Positions 6,658 to 12,920 of a stretch of DNA of 15,063 nucleotides are shown here, piece after piece (the first letter of the stretch is position 1; each line of letters begins with the position of its first letter). Location of the stretch: positions 1 to 15,063 of the forward strand of contig CAYUOY010000103.1 in the NCBI GenBank assembly GCA_964446495.1. Direction: 5' to 3'. The translations under genes and the position numbers were made by a program. The notes beneath the pieces are model-generated. The model was not told the origin of the DNA. It saw only the letters and a program-made list of their open reading frames with translations, and did no database searches. This stretch comes from JAADHU01 sp964446495. Lineage in GTDB: Bacteria > Pseudomonadota > Gammaproteobacteria > Steroidobacterales > Woeseiaceae.

Positions 6658-7751
6658 CCGGTGTTTTCAACCACGATTTTGGGGAAAAGCTTGCTGTAGT
6701 CCTTGCCGTGGATCGCCAGGCGGGCGGCCATGCGTCGTGCAATTGCACGGTAACTGCTGGCATGGGTGCCATCCGGATCGGCGATGACGGTCGGGTTGCC
6801 ACTATCGGTTTGCTCACGGATGGAGATATCGAGTGGCAACTGGCCGAGCAAATCTACGGCAAAATCCTCGGCCATTTTCACTCCACCGCCGCTACCGAAT
6901 ATCGGTTCCTCGTGCCCGCATTCGCTACAAACGTGCGTGCTCATGTTTTCGATGATGCCAAGAACCGGAATCGAGACCTTGCGGAACATCTGCAGGCCTT
7001 TGCGCGCATCCAGCAAGGCGATGTCCTGCGGTGTGGTGACAATCACTGCACCGCTGACCGGAACCTGTTGCGACAGCGTCAACTGAATATCGCCCGTGCC
7101 CGGTGGCATATCGACGATCAGGTAGTCGAGATTGTCCCAGCGAGTCTGCAGGAGTAACTGATTCAGCGCGGAGGTCACCATCGGTCCGCGCCACACCATT
7201 GGCTGATCGGCATCGGTCAGAAAGCCGATCGACATGATCTGCACGTCGTGACCCAGCAGTGGATTCATTGTTTCGCCATCGTCGCTGGTAGGACGTTGTC
7301 CTGCCACACCGAACATCAATGGTTGTGACGGCCCGTAAATATCGGCATCGAGAACGCCCACACGCGCACCATCCTGGGACAGCGCAAGGGCCAGATTGGC
7401 CGCCGTCGTGGACTTGCCGACTCCACCTTTTCCGGATGCGATAGCGATGATATTGCTGACATTTTTGAGCGGTTTGAGGGTTTTCTGTACGCCGTGGGCT
7501 GTAATTTGCGACTCAATGCTCAAATCCACTTCGGCGTCAGCAACGACTCCGGTCACCACCGCGGTGAAAAACTCGTTAAGTTCATCCATGCAGGTCGCCG
7601 CTGGAAAGCCTAGTTCAAGCTCTACAATCGCGCGATTGCCGTCAATCTCGGCCCGTCGAACTTTTCCGACATCTCGCAAGGGATGGTCAATACCTGGCAC
7701 CGAAGCGGCAGCCAGAGCGGTTTTCAGGTCAGAATCTGAAGACAAGGTCAC
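6654..7751 (-). CDS. apbC: ApbC/Mrp, Fe-S cluster carrier P-loop ATPase
   Basis: This 365-residue cytoplasmic protein has an N-terminal FSCA/MIP18 (DUF59) domain (about 5-85) and a C-terminal Mrp/NBP35-type ATPase domain, which delivers Fe-S clusters to target enzymes. The deviant Walker A motif is GKGGVGKST (107-115). DADIYGPSQP (135-144) and DMPPGTGD (214-221) are switch and Walker B regions. The cluster-binding CxxC is C275-C278 in HVCSECGH. The given start is GTG at 7751. A GGAG lies only one base before it but seven bases before a TTG two codons downstream (7745), so initiation at TTG is equally possible; the protein would lose two residues. It overlaps dcd by ATGA. In E. coli, apbC lies divergent to metG; here three genes separate them. 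Confidence 0.95.
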   Translation of the reverse strand: MTLSSDSDLKTALAAASVPGIDHPLRDVGKVRRAEIDGNRAIVELELGFPAATCMDELNEFFTAVVTGVVADAEVDLSIESQITAHGVQKTLKPLKNVSNIIAIASGKGGVGKSTTAANLALALSQDGARVGVLDADIYGPSQPLMFGVAGQRPTSDDGETMNPLLGHDVQIMSIGFLTDADQPMVWRGPMVTSALNQLLLQTRWDNLDYLIVDMPPGTGDIQLTLSQQVPVSGAVIVTTPQDIALLDARKGLQMFRKVSIPVLGIIENMSTHVCSECGHEEPIFGSGGGVKMAEDFAVDLLGQLPLDISIREQTDSGNPTVIADPDGTHASSYRAIARRMAARLAIHGKDYSKLFPKIVVENTG

Positions 7752-7784
7752 ACTCCACGGTTACTTATTAGGTTAAATTGGCCG

Positions 7785-7823
7785 GAACTCGCAGTTCGCG
7801 AATTTCGGGGCGCTATTGTAGCG
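7785..7823 (-). promoter_or_regulatory. apbC upstream region: candidate -10 within clustered inverted repeats
   Basis: Three small palindromes lie together upstream of apbC: GAACTcgcAGTTC (7785-7797), TTCGCGAA (7795-7802) and CGCTAttgTAGCG (7811-7823). Read on the minus strand, the last contains TACAAT (7820 down to 7815), a plausible -10 about 63 nt before the start codon. No good -35 was found. The palindromes could be operators or form a leader hairpin. The role is inferred only. Confidence 0.35.
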
Positions 7824-7909
7824 GAGGTTTGAGCCGGATAGTGCCCCATTTTCATGCTGTTGCGAAGGATAGAAATCGATCCAGCTGCCCCGTTCGGTGC
7901 AAGTCTGAT

Positions 7910-7919
7910 GTGGCATAAT
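7910..7919 (+). promoter_or_regulatory. Extended -10 promoter candidate for the kinase-pilT cassette
   Basis: GTGGCATAAT carries an extended -10 (TG-n-CATAAT, hexamer 7914-7919). No good -35 lies 16-18 bp upstream, which suits an extended -10 promoter. Initiation near 7926 would leave a leader of about 185 nt before the kinase start. The same ten bases occur before metG at 12851-12860. Confidence 0.45.
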
Positions 7920-8110
7920 ATCGCATTGGGTCGGTAGGGATGCGACGCTGAATGGTTCTGCTGTTCGACGTCTGACTGGACTTTCGCGGAATCACGATTG
8001 GCAGCTTCAAAAAAGCAAAGCGCTCATGATTTGGATGCAGGGATGTTAGATCCAGGCACCGTGGCTGAGCTGTGCGCAATAGCTGGAATATTCAACGCGA
8101 GAGTGGCGGT
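7920..8110 (+). other. Long untranslated leader of the kinase gene; no gene seen
   Basis: With the promoter candidate at 7910-7919, the divergent apbC/kinase gap (7752-8110, 359 bp) leaves about 185 nt of leader. It holds two tiny frames (7952-7975 and 8026-8049, seven codons each) without convincing ribosome sites, and a small GCTT/AAGC hairpin near 8002-8015. I recognise no riboswitch or RNA family in it. Confidence 0.4.
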
Positions 8111-10522
8111 ATGAGTATCCTCGGCGGTTTTCGCGCCGATCAGTTAATCAGCCAGCTAGTCAGCGAAAACGATCTCGATTCGGCCTCGGCGCACAAACTC
8201 GTTGATCGAATCAAGAAAATCGGACCTAAAGTCATCTCCAGAACGCTTGATGCGTTGGCCACGAGCGACAAGAACCACACCATGGTCTTCGTCGATATTC
8301 TGGCCAGCCAGGTCAGCGACAAGACTCTCTCCCACTTCAAGGAAGGCCTTGCGGACGGCAATGAAAGGGTCATTTCAGGTACCGCCTGGGCGCTATCGAG
8401 TGGCCACAACTACAACCCCAACAATCTGCTGGATTTTTTCGATGATGCGGAAGTCTCGAAGCCCGCATTGATCGAGATCCTGAAGGTTCATAAACAGGAT
8501 CTGAATGTGCACGAATTGCTCAGACGTGCCTATGAACTCGAACCCAACGAAAAAGCGGCCGTGTTCAAGATCATCGAAGATGTTGCGCATGAGGATATGG
8601 TGCCGGATCTGATCAACAGGATGGGCGGCAAAGACCCCATGGTCAAAGTCCACCTGATAACCCTGCTCACCAAATTTAAAAGCACGGAAATTAACCGTGC
8701 GCTCGAAGTACAGCTGGGCGACACCAGCAAGTTTGTCCGTAGTGCCGCGCTCGGCGCGCTGGCCAAGCGCGATGGCGACATAAACATTGATCGTATCAGC
8801 AAACTACTGCATGACCCGGACCTGGACGTGCAGAACAAAGCCGTGGATGTCATTGTTAAAATCAACCATCCCGACACCGTTCGCTTTCTCGTCGACGCGC
8901 TCAAGGATGAGTCCGAGTACACGCGACGTGCCGCCGTGGAAATATTGAATGAGATCGGGGATGCCGAATCGATAAAAGATCTGCTCGACGCCATCAAGGA
9001 TGACGACTGGTGGGTACGTGCCAGAGCGGGCGATGCGCTGGCTGAAATTGGTGGTCCCAAGGTAGTGAATGCCGTTCTTACCCTGGTCAAAGACAAAGAC
9101 GACGATATTCGCCGCACTGCCATTGAAATTCTCAACGCGACCAAAGACGAAAGAGCGATCAAGCACCTGATCAAGGCGACCAGCGATACCGACTGGTGGG
9201 TACGCGAACGAGCCGTTGACGCCCTCGCACATATAGGCGGCTCCGAGGCGGTACCACGATTGTTGGAAATGCTGGGGGAAAACCCCAAGACAGACACCGT
9301 GGTGGTGCGTGCGCTGGGCAAGCTCGGTGATCAGGGCATTATCGACAAGCTGGTTCCATTGCTGCAGCGATCGGAGCGTGGCATCAAGATTGAGGCTATC
9401 AAAGCGATATCGCACCTGGCCGATGAAGCGCATGCGGATTCGATCAGAAATGTTCTGCTAAAACTAAAGCAGTCAGACGACGCCACGATCATCAATAGTG
9501 CTGACAAGGCCATCAAGGAAATTAACGCTAAATTCTCGAGTGCGGTTATCGAAGAGAATGTCCGGGCCGAGAAGATGTCGGAGCACACCAGGACGCTTCT
9601 AATCGAGAACGAAGACATCGAGAGCATTATTGCGGCGGCCGCTCCTCCGGAGGAGATTGCGGCGGCGGAAGGACCCGGCGTACTGGATGTGTCTAAACTC
9701 GAGCCCGGCGAGATTATCGATGGACGCTATAAATACATTGAGAAAATTGGTAAGGGCGCATTCGGCACAGTACTCCTGATGGAAGACCAGGTTGTGGATG
9801 AACGCCTGATCCTCAAGTTCCTGAACCCGAACGTTTCTTCGGACGAGGAAATGTTGAAGCGATTTGTGCATGAATTACGTTACTCCCGAAAGATTACCCA
9901 TCACAACGTAATTCGCATTTACGATTTCCTGCATTTACAGGGCGCCTACGCCATCTCCATGGAATATTTCCCATCGCATACGCTCAGCGGCGAGATGCCC
10001 GACAGCAAGCCGATGTCATTTACCAAGGCGTTGCAATATTCCAATGACATGGCAACTGGCATGGCCGTCGCACATGAGGCCGGCGTTATTCACCGCGATC
10101 TCAAACCGGCCAACATTCTTGTCAATAGCGAAGGCCTGCTGAAGATCGTGGACTTCGGCGTTGCCGCCGCGGCCAGCAGCGGCGATACTCAGCTGACCAA
10201 AACCGGTTACGTCATCGGTTCGCCCAAGTACATGGCACCAGAACAAATTCTCGGTAAGAAGGTTGATCAAACAGCCGATATCTACAGTATCGGTGTGATC
10301 ATGTATGAAATGGTCACAGGAGTTCCGCCCTATAGCCGTGGCGATCATATGTCGGTGATGTACCAGCACGTGCAGGGCAAGGCGAAACTGTGTCAGGAGC
10401 TCAATCCGGACATACCTGACGACTACGCCGCGCTCATTGCCACCGCCATGTCCGTCGACAAATCGAAGCGCCACCAATCAATGGAGGAATTGATTGACGC
10501 GCTCAGCGGCATCAAATTGTAG
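8111..10522 (+). CDS. HEAT-repeat / Ser-Thr protein kinase fusion, cytoplasmic
   Basis: This 803-residue protein has no signal peptide or membrane segment. Residues about 40-475 are alpha-helical HEAT/PBS-lyase-like repeats, clearest at 200-415 with about 31-residue periodicity; DWWVRARAGDALAEIGG (299-315) and DWWVRERAVDALAHIGG (361-377) are nearly the same unit two repeats apart. An acidic, Ala-rich linker spans about 495-535. A complete Hanks-type kinase follows: glycine loop GKGAFG (547-552), ATP lysine K569, alpha-C glutamate E588, HRDLKPAN (661-668), DFG (681-683), a Thr-rich activation loop and APE (709-711). All catalytic residues are present, so it should be active. The ATG at 8111 is chosen; GAGAG lies about 10 nt upstream, and the longer GTG frame from 8072 adds 13 poorly conserved-looking residues. 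It lies 84 bp before two pilus ATPase genes, suggesting control of twitching motility; the substrate is unknown. Confidence 0.88.
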   Translation: MSILGGFRADQLISQLVSENDLDSASAHKLVDRIKKIGPKVISRTLDALATSDKNHTMVFVDILASQVSDKTLSHFKEGLADGNERVISGTAWALSSGHNYNPNNLLDFFDDAEVSKPALIEILKVHKQDLNVHELLRRAYELEPNEKAAVFKIIEDVAHEDMVPDLINRMGGKDPMVKVHLITLLTKFKSTEINRALEVQLGDTSKFVRSAALGALAKRDGDINIDRISKLLHDPDLDVQNKAVDVIVKINHPDTVRFLVDALKDESEYTRRAAVEILNEIGDAESIKDLLDAIKDDDWWVRARAGDALAEIGGPKVVNAVLTLVKDKDDDIRRTAIEILNATKDERAIKHLIKATSDTDWWVRERAVDALAHIGGSEAVPRLLEMLGENPKTDTVVVRALGKLGDQGIIDKLVPLLQRSERGIKIEAIKAISHLADEAHADSIRNVLLKLKQSDDATIINSADKAIKEINAKFSSAVIEENVRAEKMSEHTRTLLIENEDIESIIAAAAPPEEIAAAEGPGVLDVSKLEPGEIIDGRYKYIEKIGKGAFGTVLLMEDQVVDERLILKFLNPNVSSDEEMLKRFVHELRYSRKITHHNVIRIYDFLHLQGAYAISMEYFPSHTLSGEMPDSKPMSFTKALQYSNDMATGMAVAHEAGVIHRDLKPANILVNSEGLLKIVDFGVAAAASSGDTQLTKTGYVIGSPKYMAPEQILGKKVDQTADIYSIGVIMYEMVTGVPPYSRGDHMSVMYQHVQGKAKLCQELNPDIPDDYAALIATAMSVDKSKRHQSMEELIDALSGIKL

Positions 10523-10525
10523 AAA

Positions 10526-10541
10526 AGTGCGGTAGCGCACT
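10526..10541 (+). other. Small hairpin between kinase and pilT
   Basis: AGTGCG-GTAG-CGCACT forms a 6-bp stem with a 4-nt loop, three bases after the kinase stop codon. No T-run follows, so it is not a standard terminator; it may be an RNA-processing or stability hairpin within a kinase-pilT transcript. Confidence 0.4.
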
Positions 10542-10606
10542 GGAACAGGGCCGCGATTCCGCCTAGGATACGCGCAAGCTTTTGATTTTCGGTTCACGGA
10601 CAAGCC

Positions 10607-11698
10607 ATGCCGCGCATTGATTCCTTCCTTAAACTGGGTCTCGCCCAAGGGTGTTCCGACGTGCACCTCGCTGTGGGTGTGCCGCCGATGTTACGCATGA
10701 ATGGCGACCTGCTGCCGATCAAGTTTCGTGACCTCGCGGACACCGAGCTCGAGAGTTACGTGATGGAGATTCTGAGCGACTCGCAGAAAGAGCTGTTCTA
10801 TTCAGGCCAGGATCTCGATTTCTCCTATGTTGGCGAGGAAGGCGGTCGCTTCAGGGTCAATCTGTTTCGCAAAGACAGTGGCATCGGGGCGGTTTTTCGC
10901 TTTATCCCGGACGAAGTGCCAACGCTCGAAAAACTGAACATGCCGTCGATATTGCGAGATTTTTGCGATTTTCACCAGGGTATGGTGCTCGTGACCGGAT
11001 CGACCGGGACCGGAAAGTCGACCACCCTGGCGGCCATGATTCATCATCTCAATCAAACCCGCAGCCTGAACATCATCAGCCTCGAAGATCCGATCGAGTT
11101 CGTGCACCCCAGTAACAAATCACAGGTTATCCAGCGAGAACTTGGCACTCACCTGACCTCGTTCGCGGATGGCGTGCGATCCGCGATGCGTGAAGACCCC
11201 GATGTCGTGCTGGTTGGCGAGCTCCGTGATGCCGAGACTATCTCAATGGCCATGACGGCGGCGGAAACCGGCCATCTTGTTCTGGGTACATTGCACACGA
11301 CCAGTGCCGTAAAAACGATCGACCGTATCATCGACGCGCTACCTGGCGAACTACGCGAACAAACCAAAAGCTTCCTCGGCCAGAGCCTCAAGGCCGTGGT
11401 AACCCAGGTTCTGGTAAAAACACCGGACGGACGCGGCCGCAGGGCGGTGCTGGAAATTCTGGTCAGCAATCGAGCCATCGCGAAACTGATTACAACCGAT
11501 CAAACGCACCAGATTCCCGCGCAATTGCAAACCGGCCGCAATGTCGGCATGCAATCCATGGATCAGGCGTTGCTGGAGGCTATCGATGCAAATGAGGTCG
11601 ATCCCAGTGATGCCATTCGATACGCCAGCGACAAGAAGCGTTTCCAGCGTTTTGTGGGAGACAGCATGGTCCTGCCTTCCATAGATGCCGAGGGGTAG
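10607..11698 (+). CDS. pilT: PilT-family type IV pilus retraction ATPase (first paralogue)
   Basis: This 363-residue cytoplasmic hexameric ATPase of the PilT/PilU branch of the GspE superfamily powers pilus retraction. It has an N-terminal PAS-like domain (about 1-100, with SDVHLAVGVPPMLRMNG) and a RecA-like core: Walker A GSTGTGKST (131-139), Asp box LEDPIEFVH (159-167), Walker B DVVLVGELRD with E205, and an intact His box AETGHLVLGTLH (219-230). The PilT-typical AIRNLI motif, which has been linked to retraction, reads AIAKLI (290-295), and the nearby PDGRGRRAVLEIL resembles PilU. It is therefore a PilT-like protein with some PilU character. The start is ATG at 10607 with a weak GGA site. 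The 84-bp gap to the kinase and 7-bp gap to the next gene suggest one operon. Confidence 0.9.
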   Translation: MPRIDSFLKLGLAQGCSDVHLAVGVPPMLRMNGDLLPIKFRDLADTELESYVMEILSDSQKELFYSGQDLDFSYVGEEGGRFRVNLFRKDSGIGAVFRFIPDEVPTLEKLNMPSILRDFCDFHQGMVLVTGSTGTGKSTTLAAMIHHLNQTRSLNIISLEDPIEFVHPSNKSQVIQRELGTHLTSFADGVRSAMREDPDVVLVGELRDAETISMAMTAAETGHLVLGTLHTTSAVKTIDRIIDALPGELREQTKSFLGQSLKAVVTQVLVKTPDGRGRRAVLEILVSNRAIAKLITTDQTHQIPAQLQTGRNVGMQSMDQALLEAIDANEVDPSDAIRYASDKKRFQRFVGDSMVLPSIDAEG

Positions 11699-11705
11699 TT
11701 ACTCA

Positions 11706-12821
11706 ATGAGTGAGGTCGCTGCAAATAAAATCGACACCTACCTGCTCAATGCACTACGGAAAAACAGTTCCGACCTGCACTTTATTTCGGGCGATCCTCC
11801 ACGCGTCAGAATTCATGGGGAATTGGCGTTACTCGACGAACAAAGACTGGTGATCGACGAAGTCAAAGAATGTCTTTACGAGATCATGAGCGGCACGCTG
11901 CAACGCGATTTTGAGTCCAACGATGCCGTTGACTTTGCCTACGACATTCCGGATGTGTCCCGATTTCGCGTCAATATCATGCGTCACCTCAACGGAATTG
12001 GTGCCGTGTTTCGAGCGATTCCATCGAAGGCATTGACGCTGGACGAGCTGAACATGCCACCGGTCGTGCATGAGCTATGCGAAAACACCCAGGGTATGAT
12101 CCTGGTGACCGGCAAAACGGGCTCCGGCAAATCAACCACCCTCGCAGCCATGATCGATGCCATCAACAGGCGTCTGAAAGGTCACATTCTAACCATCGAA
12201 GACCCCATTGAATTCGTGCACAAGCGGCAAAACTGTCTCATTAGTCAACGTGAGGTTGGTGTTCACAGTGAGTCCTTTGCGGCAGCACTGCACTCCGCCT
12301 TGCGCGAAGATCCCGACGTTATCCTGGTCGGTGAGCTGCGCGACCTCGAAACCATAGGGGTCGCGGTGACAGCCGCCGAAATGGGCATTCTCGTTATGGG
12401 CACCTTGCATACCAATGGAGCCGCCGCCACCATCGATCGTCTGGTCAATTCCTTTCCGGCGGACAAACAAAGTCATATTCGCACGATGCTGTCGACCTCG
12501 CTCCGCAGTGTCATTTCACAGCAACTATTGCCCACCAAGGGCAAGCCCGGGCGTGTAGCAGCGCTGGAAATTCTGGTCAACACATCCGGCGTCGCCAATC
12601 TGATTCGACAGGGCAAGCTCGATCAAATAGAAACCGCCATGCAAAGCGGCAGCGCCACCGGCATGCAAACGATGGACTCAGCTCTGATGAAGCTGGTCGA
12701 CAATGGCGAAATCGAGGGCCGGGATGCGTATCTGCAGGCGAACAACAAAGCCAAATTTCAGTCATTTCTGCCGCAAGACGACGCCAGCCCGGAGATCCAT
12801 GATCACCTCGTGAACGAGTAA
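11706..12821 (+). CDS. PilT/PilU-family pilus ATPase (second, tandem paralogue)
   Basis: This 371-residue paralogue of the preceding gene has the same fold: the N-terminal domain with SSDLHFISGDPPRVRIHG, Walker A GKTGSGKST (136-144), Asp box IEDPIEFVH (164-172), Walker B DVILVGELRD with E210, and C-terminal GVANLIRQGK and GMQTMDSAL. Many segments (HILTIEDPIEFVH, SALREDPDVILVGE, RSVISQ) are closer to classical PilT than those of its neighbour. In the His box, however, the first His of the usual ETGH is Ile (AEMGILVMGTLH, 224-235). By position it corresponds to PilU, the accessory retraction ATPase, but it lacks PilU's altered Walker B, so no symbol is assigned. The ATG at 11706 is preferred to the in-frame start at 11685, with GAGGGG about 10 nt upstream. 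Motor activity of its own is uncertain. Confidence 0.88.
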   Translation: MSEVAANKIDTYLLNALRKNSSDLHFISGDPPRVRIHGELALLDEQRLVIDEVKECLYEIMSGTLQRDFESNDAVDFAYDIPDVSRFRVNIMRHLNGIGAVFRAIPSKALTLDELNMPPVVHELCENTQGMILVTGKTGSGKSTTLAAMIDAINRRLKGHILTIEDPIEFVHKRQNCLISQREVGVHSESFAAALHSALREDPDVILVGELRDLETIGVAVTAAEMGILVMGTLHTNGAAATIDRLVNSFPADKQSHIRTMLSTSLRSVISQQLLPTKGKPGRVAALEILVNTSGVANLIRQGKLDQIETAMQSGSATGMQTMDSALMKLVDNGEIEGRDAYLQANNKAKFQSFLPQDDASPEIHDHLVNE

Positions 12822-12850
12822 AATACGTACGTACCAAGCGCCGTCCGCTC

Positions 12851-12860
12851 GTGGCATAAT
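12851..12860 (+). promoter_or_regulatory. Extended -10 promoter candidate for metG
   Basis: GTGGCATAAT holds an extended -10 (TG-n-CATAAT, hexamer 12855-12860), and the expected -35 window has no good match. Initiation near 12867 gives a leader of about 54 nt before the metG ATG at 12921. It is identical over ten bases to the candidate upstream of the kinase. Confidence 0.45.
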
Positions 12861-12875
12861 CTCCCGCATATGTTG

Positions 12876-12907
12876 AGCAACCCTGGCGACAGGCCGGCAG
12901 CAACCCT
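12876..12907 (+). other. metG leader: tandem AGCAACCCT with a GNRA-type mini-hairpin
   Basis: AGCAACCCT occurs at 12876-12884 and again at 12899-12907. Between and partly overlapping them is CCTG-GCGA-CAGG (12882-12893), a 4-bp stem closed by a GNRA-type tetraloop. It lies within the predicted 5' leader. A regulatory role is possible but unproven. Confidence 0.3.
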
Positions 12908-12920
12908 CCGTAAAAACAAA

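Noticed and set aside
7911..7926. Sigma-54 (-24/-12) promoter reading of TGGCATAATATCGCAT
   Set aside because: The GG to GC spacing is 9 bases here and 11 at the metG copy; sigma-54 needs 10.
7952..8049. Leader peptides in the kinase 5' leader (seven-codon frames at 7952-7975 and 8026-8049)
   Set aside because: No ribosome sites, no biased codon runs, and such tiny frames are expected by chance.
8530..9321. 263-codon minus-strand open frame inside the kinase gene, and a similar 184-codon frame inside purM (4057-4611)
   Set aside because: Both lie fully opposite well-conserved coding sequence and show Ser/Arg-rich or compositionally odd translations typical of antisense shadows.
12870..12920. 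Longer metG start at 12870
   Set aside because: It lies nearly on the predicted transcription start and would translate the structured leader; family alignment favours 12921.
12876..12920. SAM riboswitch in front of metG
   Set aside because: Only a short GCAACCCTCC resemblance is present; the G-rich partner segment and pairing helices of SAM-I/SAM-IV are absent, and the leader is too short.
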